From an uncultured Clostridia bacterium (GTDB lineage: Bacteria; Bacillota; Dehalobacteriia; UBA4068; CALXSR01): DNA of 64,000 nucleotides. Below are positions 7,543 through 16,558 of the stretch, piece by piece. The position numbers were made by a program, and so were the translations under genes. Every line of letters begins with the position of its first letter. The stretch's first letter is position 1. The notes below the pieces were generated by a model, which saw only the letters and a program-made list of their open reading frames with translations, made no database searches and was not told where the DNA came from. Location: NCBI GenBank assembly GCA_944391215.1, contig CALXSR010000015.1:22252-86251 (forward strand), in the 5' to 3' direction.

Positions 7543-8685
7543 TTACCGATAAACATAAACACGCGGCAAGCGCTCACTTAACATACAAATTACTTCATAG
7601 TTAATGGTACCCATTTGTTTGGCAATTTCTTCCACCGTAATACAGTCATCGCCTTGTTTGCCAATTAAAATAGCTTCTTCCCCAACAGGCACTTGCCCCA
7701 ACTCCGTAATATCAACCATCATTTGATCCATGCAAATGTTACCAACCACAGGACAGCGTTTACCACGGATCAATACCTGATACCCAGGAAAAAGTAAACG
7801 GCTGAAACCATCCGCATAACCAACCGGCAAAGAAGCAATCACGCTGCGCCTTTGGGTAACAAATTTAGAGCCATAACCAATAGGACTCCCCGGAGGCAAT
7901 TCCTTTACACAGGATACTTGCGCCCGTAAGGTAAGCGCCGGCTGCAAAGAAAAACGGCTCATATCCACCTCGTCAGAAGGACGGTGTCCGTATAAAACAA
8001 TCCCCGGCCTTACCATATTATAGTGGGACTGTGGCAATTCCATCGTAGCAGCGCTGTTAGCAGCATGCACAATAGGTACCGTTAACCCCTTTTGCCTCAT
8101 TTTAGACAAAAAGTCATCAAAAGAAGCTAACTGTTCATAAGCAAATGTTTTATCTCTTTCATCGGCTCTTGCCAAATGCGTATAAATACCTTCCACATAT
8201 AAATTTGGCAATTGAAAAATCCGTTCAATTTGTTGTAAAGATTCCTCATTCCCTGGCAAAAACCCAATTCGCCCCATACCTGTATCGATTTTCAAATGGA
8301 TGGTAGCAGTTTTATTTCGCTCTTTTGCCTTTTGCGAAATGGCTTCCGCAGCTTCTAACGTATAGACAGTTTGAATGATGTTATATTTAATCGCAACATC
8401 CGTTTGATCAGCCGCTACATAACCTAATACCAAAATAGGCGCCATAATACCTGCCATACGCAAACAAACACCTTCTCCTAAAGTAGCTACGCCTAAACGA
8501 TCTGCCCCATTTTTCAATACGGTATGCGATATTTTTTCCGCTCCATGCCCATAAGCATTGGCTTTTACCACTGCCATAAGCTGCGTTTGCGGCGCCAATA
8601 CTTTTTTTATCTGTGCCACATTATTGGCTATTGCCTTTAAATTCACTTCAGCAAAAGCCGGCCTTGGCACCACCCAAATATTCAT
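7543..8685 (-). CDS. alr: Alanine racemase
   Basis: PLP-dependent interconversion of L- and D-alanine for peptidoglycan. The PLP lysine is K41 in AVVKANAYGHG. The second base is the tyrosine in PIGYGSKFVT, and MVRPGIVLYG is the phosphate-binding loop. It has 380 aa with both the TIM barrel and the C-terminal beta domain. It is 10 bases downstream of nnr and its SD (GAGGT) lies at the nnr stop, indicating one transcript. Confidence 0.96.
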   Translation of the reverse strand: MNIWVVPRPAFAEVNLKAIANNVAQIKKVLAPQTQLMAVVKANAYGHGAEKISHTVLKNGADRLGVATLGEGVCLRMAGIMAPILVLGYVAADQTDVAIKYNIIQTVYTLEAAEAISQKAKERNKTATIHLKIDTGMGRIGFLPGNEESLQQIERIFQLPNLYVEGIYTHLARADERDKTFAYEQLASFDDFLSKMRQKGLTVPIVHAANSAATMELPQSHYNMVRPGIVLYGHRPSDEVDMSRFSLQPALTLRAQVSCVKELPPGSPIGYGSKFVTQRRSVIASLPVGYADGFSRLLFPGYQVLIRGKRCPVVGNICMDQMMVDITELGQVPVGEEAILIGKQGDDCITVEEIAKQMGTINYEVICMLSERLPRVYVYR

Positions 8686-8695
8686 ATCGTCAACC

Positions 8696-10258
8696 TCATT
8701 TCTGCTTTTTGTCCATTATCCGCTTTCTGGCTTCCGGTAAACAATCCGCCAAATCCCTTGCTAACACCCCGGCGCCAGCTAATTTTTGCGCTGCAATATC
8801 GCCGGCCATACCATGCAGATAAGCGCCAATAGCCGCCGCCAAACCGGGCGCCAATCCTTGGGCCAGTAAAGCGGCAATACAGCCAGTTAACACATCCCCA
8901 GAACCACCCGCTGCCATTGCCGGATTGCCAGTGGGATTCACAAAAATACGTCCTTCCGGCATAGCAATTATGGTTCGATGTCCTTTTAATAGAGTAATAG
9001 CCTGCCAATCACGCGCCAAAGTTTCTGCCGCCCGCAAACGGTCCTTTTGAACAACTTCCGTATCCACCTGTAATAAAGTAGCGGCTTCTCCGGGATGGGG
9101 TGTTAAAATAACCGGCTGATTTATTTTGGCAATCAAATTGCTTTCTTCTTTTAAAACATATAAGGCGTCCGCATCTAATATGACTGGGCAAGGCAAACGG
9201 CTTACCATTTCTTTTATCAAAACAGCCGTTTCAGTAAAACGTCCCAGTCCCGGGCCAATCGCCACTATTTTACCAGCGGCTGCTTCTATAATTGCCTCTG
9301 TTGCGAAAGACGATATTTCTCCATTTTCGCCTTCCGGCAAAGGCAAAAGCATGGCTTCCGGCAACTGTTCCATCACACATTTACAAATCGACTCCGGCAT
9401 TGCTATCGTTACCAATCCAGCTCCAGCCCTTAAAGCACCGCGAGCTGCCAAAACAGGCGCTCCCGGCATTTTTTTGCTGCCGCCAACAATCAAAACATGA
9501 CCAAATTTTCCTTTATGGGCATCCAAAGGACGTGGCAATAAATAACGTCGTACCAAATCCTCATCCGATAGCTGACGCCAGGAGCTTAGGCGGTCAAAGG
9601 TCTCTTCCGGTAAACAAATATCAGCTACTTTTAATTCTCCTACATAAGGCAAAGCATTTTCCAAAACCAAACCCAGCTTTGGACTTACAAAAGTTACTGT
9701 TTTTTGCGCTTTTATCGCAACGCTAGGAACCATTCCAGTATCCGCCAATAAACCGGAAGGTAAGTCAATTGCTAAAACCGGCTTATCGCTGGTATTGATC
9801 AATTCTATCGTATTTTTCGCTAACTCTGCCATTGGACTATGAAAACCAGTCCCAAAGATACCATCTATCACCAAACATGCATTTAGAAGGGCTATTTTTA
9901 CCACATGCAAATCACGTTCCCCTAAAACCAGTTGATAGCGCAAGCCCAATTTTCGTAAAATCTGCCAATTTACTTGCGTATCCCCTTGCAATTCCTCTGG
10001 CTTATATAACAAAAATAACCGGACATCAAATCCCTTTTGATGCAAATGCCGTGCTGCTACAAAGGCATCGCCGGCATTGTTTCCGCGCCCCGCAAAAATC
10101 AAAATACGGCCGGCAGCTTCCTGTCCCGCCAATATTTGGCAAGCCTCTTGCGCTACTGCGCGGCCAGCATTTTCCATCAACAATAAACCAGGAATCGCAT
10201 AATCTTCCATAGCGGTTTTATCCAACAAATTCATTTCTGCGGCTTTCAATAAACGCAT
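8696..10258 (-). CDS. nnr: Bifunctional NAD(P)HX epimerase / ADP-dependent NAD(P)HX dehydratase
   Basis: Repairs hydrated NAD(P)H. Residues 1 to about 210 are the YjeF_N epimerase (RLLKAAEMNLLDKTAMEDY, FAGRGNNAGDAFVAARHL). The rest is the ribokinase-like dehydratase (VLIVGGSKKMPGAPVLAARG, LTPHPGEAATLL, GNPAMAAGGSGDVLTGCIAA). The ATG at 10258 has AGGAGGGG right before it; longer extensions are not supported. 520 aa is normal for the fused form. It lies between acpS and alr, a common Bacillota arrangement. Confidence 0.96.
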   Translation of the reverse strand: MRLLKAAEMNLLDKTAMEDYAIPGLLLMENAGRAVAQEACQILAGQEAAGRILIFAGRGNNAGDAFVAARHLHQKGFDVRLFLLYKPEELQGDTQVNWQILRKLGLRYQLVLGERDLHVVKIALLNACLVIDGIFGTGFHSPMAELAKNTIELINTSDKPVLAIDLPSGLLADTGMVPSVAIKAQKTVTFVSPKLGLVLENALPYVGELKVADICLPEETFDRLSSWRQLSDEDLVRRYLLPRPLDAHKGKFGHVLIVGGSKKMPGAPVLAARGALRAGAGLVTIAMPESICKCVMEQLPEAMLLPLPEGENGEISSFATEAIIEAAAGKIVAIGPGLGRFTETAVLIKEMVSRLPCPVILDADALYVLKEESNLIAKINQPVILTPHPGEAATLLQVDTEVVQKDRLRAAETLARDWQAITLLKGHRTIIAMPEGRIFVNPTGNPAMAAGGSGDVLTGCIAALLAQGLAPGLAAAIGAYLHGMAGDIAAQKLAGAGVLARDLADCLPEARKRIMDKKQK

Positions 10259-10268
10259 GATACCCCTC

Positions 10269-10634
10269 CTATTCCACCGTAGCCATGGCAATTGCCATTT
10301 GTTGGCTATGGCTTAAAGAAATCATCACTTTGGTAATTTGCGCCTGTTCTATTTGTTTTTGCATGGTGCCATGGAACAGTACACAAGGTCTACCTTGCGT
10401 ATCGGCTAAAATTTCTATTTCCTGCCAGCATAAAGAAAATAAGTTAAGTCCCAAGGCCTTACTTATCGCCTCTTTGGCAGCAAATCTGGCTGCTAAAGAA
10501 GCATAAAAGGAAGATTTTCTCCGGCATAAAGAAATTTCATTTTCTGTAAAAAAGCGTAACAAAAAAGATGGATATTTTTGTGCTACCTTTTGCACACGCT
10601 CAATTTCTATTAAATCCACCCCAATTGCTTGCAT
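10269..10634 (-). CDS. acpS: Holo-[acyl-carrier-protein] synthase
   Basis: Attaches 4-phosphopantetheine to ACP. AIGVDLIEIERV carries the Mg-binding Asp, and LAARFAAKEAISKALG carries the catalytic Glu/Lys helix; the HSQQMAIAMATV end is typical. 121 aa. It is the first gene of the acpS-nnr-alr-mazF cluster. The 81 bases upstream hold its promoter region. Confidence 0.96.
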   Translation of the reverse strand: MQAIGVDLIEIERVQKVAQKYPSFLLRFFTENEISLCRRKSSFYASLAARFAAKEAISKALGLNLFSLCWQEIEILADTQGRPCVLFHGTMQKQIEQAQITKVMISLSHSQQMAIAMATVE

Positions 10635-10715
10635 AAAAAACCTCCGAAATGTTTAATAATTCTCTCGTTTTAGCATAAATTCCTTTTTTAAAAATAATTT
10701 TCATCGTAATTGTTT

Positions 10716-11414
10716 TTAATCCTGGGCAATCCATTGCGGGCAAAAACGATTTTGATCGCAACTTACCAACAGATAGTCTAACATTTTATTTTGCGGCGAA
10801 GCCAATTCTCCTGGCCCATGAAAATGCCCATATATACATTTTTTTACCCCATATTGCAACAACAGCTGCACAAAACCACTTTCTTCGCCACGGTCGCCAA
10901 AGGGGGGATAATGCAACATACATAAAATAGGCCGACCGCTTTTTTGTCCTTCCTGCAAAGAAAGTTCCAATCTTTGTAATTCTCGTTTATAAATATGCAA
11001 ATCTTCCGATAAAAAACTTTTATTTTCTGGATTAAGCCAGCCGCGTGTTCCGCATATTGCCCACTGTTTGGTACAAATGCAATTGTTTTGCAGTATTTCC
11101 GTATTGGGAGGCAAAAAAGAGCGCATTTTTTTTAAGCTTTGCCACCAATAATCATGGTTTCCGCGCACCAATATCTTTTTCCCTGGCAACGCATGCAAAA
11201 AAGCAAAATCATATTTGGTTTCTTCTAAATGCATCGCCCATGAAAAATCTCCTGGTAATAAAACAATATCCTCTTTTTGTACACAAGCTCGCCAATTCTG
11301 TTCTATTTGCGCATAATGATTGCGCCAATGACTACCAAATACATCCATCGGCTTACCAATTTTACCTTCCTGCAAAAAAGATAAATGCATATCCCCTAAA
11401 GCATAAATAGACAT
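10716..11414 (-). CDS. Calcineurin-like metallophosphoesterase
   Basis: All five metallophosphoesterase motifs are present: GDMHLS, GDFSWAM, GNHDYWW, MLHYPP and GHFHG. The protein therefore binds two metals and hydrolyses a phosphoester, with substrate unknown. 232 aa from the ATG at 11414, which has AGGAG eight bases upstream; an in-frame GTG at 11423 overlaps that SD and is unlikely. Confidence 0.9.
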   Translation of the reverse strand: MSIYALGDMHLSFLQEGKIGKPMDVFGSHWRNHYAQIEQNWRACVQKEDIVLLPGDFSWAMHLEETKYDFAFLHALPGKKILVRGNHDYWWQSLKKMRSFLPPNTEILQNNCICTKQWAICGTRGWLNPENKSFLSEDLHIYKRELQRLELSLQEGQKSGRPILCMLHYPPFGDRGEESGFVQLLLQYGVKKCIYGHFHGPGELASPQNKMLDYLLVSCDQNRFCPQWIAQD

Positions 11415-11438
11415 CAATCGCACTCCTAGTTCTTTTTT

Positions 11439-11702
11439 TTATTGTGCAAACATAGGAATCAATATACGGAAATAAATACCGCAATGAATCAGAAAAGAAC
11501 CGATATAAATTACATAAAATATACTTTTTCTCGTTTTATGATGGAATAAAAACATTCCTAGCAAACCGCCCAACGCTCCACCTACAGCGCCTAATAATAA
11601 TAATGTTTTCTCCGGAATTCGTCTTTTATGTTTTATGGCTTTTCTTTTATCTATCCCCATCAACAAAAATAAAATAAGATTCACAACAGCATAATAAATC
11701 AA
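11439..11702 (-). CDS. DUF1294 small membrane protein
   Basis: Two or three membrane spans around the conserved core FLLMGIDKRKAIKHKRRIPEKT, LLGAVGGALGGLLGMFLFHHKTR, which defines DUF1294. Function is unknown. The TTG at 11702 is the first ordinary start. However, a strong AGGAGGG lies 22 bases upstream of it and exactly seven bases before an in-frame CTG at 11717, so the real start may be CTG (92 aa). Confidence 0.85.
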   Translation of the reverse strand: MIYYAVVNLILFLLMGIDKRKAIKHKRRIPEKTLLLLGAVGGALGGLLGMFLFHHKTRKSIFYVIYIGSFLIHCGIYFRILIPMFAQ

Positions 11703-11785
11703 TACAACTTCTTTCAGTTTTTATCCCTCCTGGTATAAAATTCCTGTATTCTGTCCATAATATTCCACATAAGGAGGTGAGAACC

Positions 11786-11989
11786 TTGATACAATACAGT
11801 TTTTTTGACAAACTGGCTTTGGTATTCGTCATCATTGGTGCACTTAACTGGGGTTTAATTGGCCTTTTCAATTTCGATTTAGTAGCAGCGCTTTTTGGCG
11901 CAGCCAGTATAATCAGCCGTTTGGTTTACACGTTGGTCGGCATTTTTGGGATTTGGACCATCACGCTATTATTCCGTTCTTCTAAATAA
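11786..11989 (+). CDS. DUF378 small membrane protein
   Basis: 67 aa with two hydrophobic spans. The family core LALVFVIIGALNWGLIGLF and the second helix LVYTLVGIFGIW are clear. The start is TTG at 11786, eight bases after AAGGAGG; the GTG at 11777 is part of the SD itself. It is divergent from the DUF1294 gene, so the short gap between them must hold both promoters. Function unknown. Confidence 0.85.
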   Translation: MIQYSFFDKLALVFVIIGALNWGLIGLFNFDLVAALFGAASIISRLVYTLVGIFGIWTITLLFRSSK

Positions 11990-12018
11990 AATCCTATCAA
12001 AAAATCAACAAAACCAGA

Positions 12019-12046
12019 AAAGCGCCTGCCATAAAGCAGGCGCTTT
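12019..12046. terminator. Bidirectional terminator between DUF378 and pduL
   Basis: Stem AAAGCGCCTGC / GCAGGCGCTTT with a six-base loop. It sits between two convergent genes and can serve both, although the T-runs are short. Confidence 0.7.
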
Positions 12047-12068
12047 CTATCTTCTTGCTGGAAAGCTT

Positions 12069-12701
12069 TTATCCTTTTTTTACCACATAAGCTTTGGCGC
12101 CATTATTAGTTAAACAGGCATTTGCCTCATCCGTATCCATATGCAAATCCAAAGCGCAAGCATCGCTTACCCGCACAACTACATCCATCAAACACATTTT
12201 TTTCAAACCATAAAAATAAACATCTGCCAAATCCCCATCCTGAAAACCGCGTTCCGCGCCTTCCTGCAAGCTTAAATGCAAATGCGTTTTTGCTATGATT
12301 ACCCCTTCTTTTAAAAGGATATAGCCTTTGGGTCCTACTAAAACACAGCCCGGCGTTCCATCTAAATCACCGGATAACCGTAACGGGGCTTTGATGCCAA
12401 TTTTTCTGGCATCAGTTTGCGCTAACTCAATTTGTGTTCTACTGCGCAATGGTCCCAAAATCCGCATTTTTTCAATACTTCCTTTTGGCCCTACCACATT
12501 TACCGTTTCCTCAGCAGCAAATTGCCCAGGCTGGGTTAAATCCTTGATAGGCGTCAATTCATAACCAGGTCCATATAAAACATCCAAGTCCTCTCTGGTT
12601 AAGTGCAAATGTCGATTGGAAATCCCCACCGGTACCAAAAATAAATCATTTTCATTCTTAAAATCTATTTGCTCAATATCAATCATTGCCGGCACTTTCA
12701 T
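12069..12701 (-). CDS. pduL: Phosphate propanoyltransferase / phosphotransacylase, PduL type
   Basis: Interconverts acyl-CoA and acyl-phosphate, commonly the acetyl-CoA to acetyl-phosphate step in anaerobes. The zinc-binding histidines are in GISNRHLHL and KTHLHLS. The two PduL domains (about residues 20-115 and 120-205) and the DLHMDTDEANA end are complete. No shell-protein genes and no targeting helix at the N-terminus suggest a free cytosolic enzyme. ATG at 12701 is chosen; a GTG six bases on fits the AAGGAGG spacing better. Confidence 0.92.
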   Translation of the reverse strand: MKVPAMIDIEQIDFKNENDLFLVPVGISNRHLHLTREDLDVLYGPGYELTPIKDLTQPGQFAAEETVNVVGPKGSIEKMRILGPLRSRTQIELAQTDARKIGIKAPLRLSGDLDGTPGCVLVGPKGYILLKEGVIIAKTHLHLSLQEGAERGFQDGDLADVYFYGLKKMCLMDVVVRVSDACALDLHMDTDEANACLTNNGAKAYVVKKG

Positions 12702-12755
12702 TTCCTCCTTTATCCAATAAGACACATTTATTTTACCCTATTATAGCAAAATTTC

Positions 12756-14267
12756 TCAAAAAGGAAAGCTTTTTTCCTCGTCATTGCAATATTGCAAAAA
12801 CAATGGAATTTTTGCGCTTTTTACAGTATTTTGCCAATTTTTCGCCAAACGATACCTCCAAGTTTCCTTTTGTTGCGGCCATATAGCTATTAGAAAATGG
12901 TATAAATATTCATACTTCACTTTTAATTGCGCATTTTTTTGCAGACGGTTTTTAGTAAAATCAGCAAAAGATTCATAAAAGGCAAAAGAATCCCCATATT
13001 GTTCAATGGCAAAAGCCAAAATATCATAAAAACGTTCGCTATTATAATATAAATCCAAAATATCAGCAATCCATTCCAGCTTCTGCAGTTCTGCATTGGA
13101 AATAGATGGCGTTTCTATAATTTGATAAGGTGGGACGTCGCTATATACCAAGCCTCTTTGCTGCGCTTCCTGCGCCAAAATACTACCCGGCAATACTTTC
13201 AAAAAACCCAGCTGCAAGTGATGCGCGCCCAATGCATAAACATCTCGGAATGAATCTGCAAACTGCGCATAGCTTTCTTCCGGCAAACCAGCAATTAAAT
13301 CTAAATGCAAATGAACTTGGCTATTTTGCAATAAATATTGCATTGCTTGACAAATTTTAGGCCAATCCATATGTCGCCTTACGGCCTTTAGGGCAGCTGG
13401 GCAAGTGGATTGTATTCCCGCCTCAATTTGCAAAAAACCTTTGGGAGCAGTACTTAATAAAGCTAACATCTTTTCATCTAACAAATCTGGGGCCATTTCC
13501 ATATGAAAACAAATACCGGGACGATAATGTTGCAACAAAAAAGTAATGATTTCACAGGCTCTATCAACCGGCCAGTTAAAGGTACGATCAACAAATTTTA
13601 CCGTACGCGCATTCGAATGTAAAATTTGTTTTAAGTCCTCTTTTACAAAATCCATACTACGGAGACGCGGTTTTTGACCGGCAGAAGAACAATAGCTACA
13701 AGTAAAAGGACATCCCCGGCTGCTCTCATAATATAAAATGTGATGGGCAAAGTCTTGCAGATTTTCCTCTTCATAAGGAAAAGGCAAGTCATCCATAAGC
13801 AATAATGGCGCCGCTATATTATTCTTTATGACTCCTTGCTGACGATAATAAAGACCAGGAACTTGTACATAATCCATTCCTTTTGCCCAAGCCTGGTAAA
13901 AAAGTGGAAAAACATATTCGCCCTCTCCGCAAAGCACAAAATCAATCATCGGATATTCGGTCAACAGATTCCGCGCCTGCCCTTCCGCCTCAGGTCCCCC
14001 TAAAACAATCGTTAACTGCGGCGCTTTTTCCTTTAACATAGTAGCTAAAGATATAATATATTGGCTATTCCAAATATAGCAAGAAAAAGCAATTAACTCC
14101 GGTTTAACAGCCAAAATCTCTTCTCGCGTTTCTTCTAATGGCTTATTAATACTCCATTGTTGCGTCATTACCGGTATCTTTTGTTCTTTACATGCTTTTT
14201 TTATCGCATATTGCGCCAAACAACTATGGCTATAACGGGCATTGACCGCCACCAATAAACAGGTCAA
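12756..14267 (-). CDS. B12-binding-domain radical SAM protein (DUF4080 type)
   Basis: 503 aa. Residues 1-130 form a cobalamin-binding-like Rossmann domain (CGEGEYVFP end). The radical SAM barrel follows, with the cluster motif CPFTCSYC, and then a C-terminal DUF4080-like helical region. The B12 domain lacks a clear DxHxxG, so it may not hold cobalamin in the classic way. The start is a TTG with AGAGG nine bases upstream. Substrate unknown. It stands alone between pduL and degV. Confidence 0.88.
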   Translation of the reverse strand: MTCLLVAVNARYSHSCLAQYAIKKACKEQKIPVMTQQWSINKPLEETREEILAVKPELIAFSCYIWNSQYIISLATMLKEKAPQLTIVLGGPEAEGQARNLLTEYPMIDFVLCGEGEYVFPLFYQAWAKGMDYVQVPGLYYRQQGVIKNNIAAPLLLMDDLPFPYEEENLQDFAHHILYYESSRGCPFTCSYCSSAGQKPRLRSMDFVKEDLKQILHSNARTVKFVDRTFNWPVDRACEIITFLLQHYRPGICFHMEMAPDLLDEKMLALLSTAPKGFLQIEAGIQSTCPAALKAVRRHMDWPKICQAMQYLLQNSQVHLHLDLIAGLPEESYAQFADSFRDVYALGAHHLQLGFLKVLPGSILAQEAQQRGLVYSDVPPYQIIETPSISNAELQKLEWIADILDLYYNSERFYDILAFAIEQYGDSFAFYESFADFTKNRLQKNAQLKVKYEYLYHFLIAIWPQQKETWRYRLAKNWQNTVKSAKIPLFLQYCNDEEKSFPF

Positions 14268-14291
14268 AACAAAAACCTCTTTTCTATTGCA

Positions 14292-14321
14292 TAAAAAAAC
14301 GGCTGCCCGGCGGCAGTCGTT
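14292..14321 (-). terminator. Rho-independent terminator after degV
   Basis: Stem AACGACTGCC / GGCAGCCGTT on the minus strand with a four-base loop and one mismatch, followed by seven T. It lies just past the degV stop. Confidence 0.85.
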
Positions 14322-14326
14322 TTATT

Positions 14327-15199
14327 TTAACGGTCTTCTTTGGTTAAAAAGAAAAGTCCTAAGGTGCCGGGCCCAACATGAGAACCAATAATAGGGCCAA
14401 CATAAGAAATATCTACGCTTTCTATATTTAAAGAAGAAGCCATAAACAATTCTTTTAAAAACAGGGCGTCCTCTAAACAATCGGCATGCCGGATAAAAAT
14501 TCTTTGTTTTATGCTATTATCATAAGATTTTTGACATAAATCAAACAAAACGCGAATCGCTTTTTTTCGGCTTCTTTCCTTTAAAAAGGGAATCAGCTCC
14601 CCTTTTAAATTCATTTTTAAAACTGGTTTAATATTTAACATGGTCCCCAAAAAAGCTGCAGTGGAACCAATGCGACCGCCGTCCCGTAAAAACATCAAAT
14701 CGTCAACGGTAAATAAATGTGCACTGCGCCATTTATATGTTTCAACCCAATCAACAACTTCTTGCTGCGTTTTGCCCTGTTTTAACAATTCCAACATATA
14801 ATAAACCAAAAGGCCTTCTCCAGCGGAAGCGCAACGACTGTCTATAATACATATTTCAGCCTGCGGATATTCCTCTAAAACCATTTCTTTTGCCAAAATG
14901 GCGGATTGATACGTACTGCTTAAAACAGAAGAAAAAGCAAGATATAAAATGGGCTTCTCCTCTTTTAAAAGTTCTTTAAAAAACCGGGCATAAGCAACGG
15001 AATTGATTTGCGAAGTATGGGAGCGGGAACCATTGCGCAGCTTCTCATACAACTCCTGCATGTCAAACACCTGCATAGTATCGATATGTTCCTCTTCATC
15101 TAAAAAATATGGAAACGGAATCCAAGGAATTTGTTCCTCCTTTAAATAAGAAAGCGACAAATCAGTACAACTATCCGTCACCAAAATTGGCATTGTCAT
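14327..15199 (-). CDS. DegV family fatty-acid-binding protein
   Basis: A two-lobed DegV protein (290 aa) that delivers fatty acids to FakA-type kinases in related bacteria. The N-lobe has ILVTDSCTDLS and the SHTSQINSV loop. FLRDGGRIGSTAAFLGTMLNIKPVL is the family hallmark lipid-binding segment. Its ATG has GGAG seven bases upstream. No fakA partner is adjacent. Confidence 0.93.
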   Translation of the reverse strand: MTMPILVTDSCTDLSLSYLKEEQIPWIPFPYFLDEEEHIDTMQVFDMQELYEKLRNGSRSHTSQINSVAYARFFKELLKEEKPILYLAFSSVLSSTYQSAILAKEMVLEEYPQAEICIIDSRCASAGEGLLVYYMLELLKQGKTQQEVVDWVETYKWRSAHLFTVDDLMFLRDGGRIGSTAAFLGTMLNIKPVLKMNLKGELIPFLKERSRKKAIRVLFDLCQKSYDNSIKQRIFIRHADCLEDALFLKELFMASSLNIESVDISYVGPIIGSHVGPGTLGLFFLTKEDR

Positions 15200-15295
15200 A
15201 TATTATCTCCTTTATTTTGCAATCAGCTTACTGACAAAAACATCCCTTAGTTAAATTATAACAAGCAACCCCATCGCTTGTAAACCAAAAAGCAA

Positions 15296-15321
15296 GGAAA
15301 CCCGGACAAATCCGGGTTTCC
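15296..15321 (-). terminator. Rho-independent terminator
   Basis: Perfect 11-bp stem GGAAACCCGGA / TCCGGGTTTCC with a four-base loop, two bases past the stop of the minus-strand gene ending at 15323. On that strand a T-rich TTGCTTTTTGG follows. Confidence 0.85.
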
Positions 15322-15322
15322 G

Positions 15323-15808
15323 TTAACGATTCGGATCTTCTGCCGCTTTCAGTACGCTTGCAGAAGGTTCTAATTGCTCGCGCAAACAAGATAATTGTTC
15401 AATTAATTTCCATTTCGTTCCCATATTTCTTTTGTTTTCCGGCAACAAAGACAGCAATTTCCCATAATAATCCAAAGCTGCTACGCGCTCATCAAAATCA
15501 TATAAAATACGGACGTCTTTTTCTTCTTTCTGAATATATTCTATCACGGAACCCAAACAAATATCAATTTGCAATTCTAATTCTGTAATTGGTAAAGTAA
15601 CCGTATAAAAACTTTCCAATAGTTGTAAGGATTCCCCCAAGGGAGGAATTGTATAAGAAATATTTCTTTTTTTAACAGGAGAGCAAAACGCCTCTTCCTG
15701 GGTTAATTCCTGTAAAAGGCCCCAAAAAAGATGACTGCTTTCAGCCCCTGTTTGCTCCTGTTTCAAATATTTTTGCAATTCTTTACTTAACTTTTTATCT
15801 TCGTCCAT
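15323..15808 (-). CDS. Hypothetical cytosolic protein
   Basis: 161 aa with no signal peptide or membrane span. It is rich in Leu, Glu and Lys, with long predicted helices, especially residues 1-45 and 110-150. No family is recognised. It starts eight bases after thiN with an AGGAAAG site and has its own terminator, so it is the last gene of a thiN two-gene unit. The coding frame uses codons like its neighbours, so I take it as real. Confidence 0.65.
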   Translation of the reverse strand: MDEDKKLSKELQKYLKQEQTGAESSHLFWGLLQELTQEEAFCSPVKKRNISYTIPPLGESLQLLESFYTVTLPITELELQIDICLGSVIEYIQKEEKDVRILYDFDERVAALDYYGKLLSLLPENKRNMGTKWKLIEQLSCLREQLEPSASVLKAAEDPNR

Positions 15809-15816
15809 ATTCTTTC

Positions 15817-16485
15817 CTATCCCATCTTTGGCTCCTTAAAATAATGGATCACCAATAGGACCCCTTTTTTATGACTTATTTTTACTATATTTTCTCGGAA
15901 GACATTGCTAATTCCTCTCGAAGATCCAAATTTTAAACTTTCTTCTTGTAATAAATATTTTGTATTTTCCAAGGTAATCTGCGATACCTCTCTGCTTAAT
16001 GGTAACAAACTCAGCAAATCTCCTTTTTGCCCATTTAAAACAATTTCCCCAGGCAATCTGTAATAGCCTTGCCAATTTTCGCCAATTAAAGTGAAAGAAA
16101 TTGCCTTTTCTGCTTTTTCCAACAATGGCACAGGCAAATAAAGATTTGCTAAACTATGATCTATTCTATTTCCCGTAGCTGCCAATAAAACAATATCAGC
16201 AGCCCCTAAACGGCAAGCGACTTCAATTGCAAAAGCACTGTCGGTAAAATCTTTCTCGCAAGGAACCGTTAAAAAGACCGCATCCCTCTGCTCAAAATAC
16301 TTTTTACTTTCCTCCGGCAACGAATCCATATCGCCTACAATATAATGCGGGCAAAAACCCATTTGTTGCGCATAAACCGCTCCGGAATCCGCTCCAATAA
16401 TATAATCCGCTTCCTGTAAAGCAACTTTGGCTTTTTCATTTTCTTTAAAACAACCGCCGCATAAAATAACCGCTTTTTTTCCCAT
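15817..16485 (-). CDS. thiN: Thiamine diphosphokinase
   Basis: Converts thiamine to thiamine diphosphate using ATP. The catalytic-domain motifs are ADSGAVYAQQMG, YIVGDMDSLP, EKDFTDSAFAIE and ATGNRIDHSLANL; the C-terminal domain binds thiamine (LKFGSSRGISNVF). 222 aa, full length. The SRGISN turn near the end is typical of the family. No thiamine riboswitch is visible upstream. Confidence 0.94.
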   Translation of the reverse strand: MGKKAVILCGGCFKENEKAKVALQEADYIIGADSGAVYAQQMGFCPHYIVGDMDSLPEESKKYFEQRDAVFLTVPCEKDFTDSAFAIEVACRLGAADIVLLAATGNRIDHSLANLYLPVPLLEKAEKAISFTLIGENWQGYYRLPGEIVLNGQKGDLLSLLPLSREVSQITLENTKYLLQEESLKFGSSRGISNVFRENIVKISHKKGVLLVIHYFKEPKMG

Positions 16486-16558
16486 TTTGCCCCTCTTATC
16501 ATGATAAAATTACTTTTTTAATTTCAGATATCGTTACTATGATCATAACATAAAATAT

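Noticed and set aside
9126..10212. Several long plus-strand open frames opposite nnr
   Set aside because: They are mirror frames caused by the codon choice of nnr; nnr is complete with both domains and a strong SD, and the antisense frames match no family.
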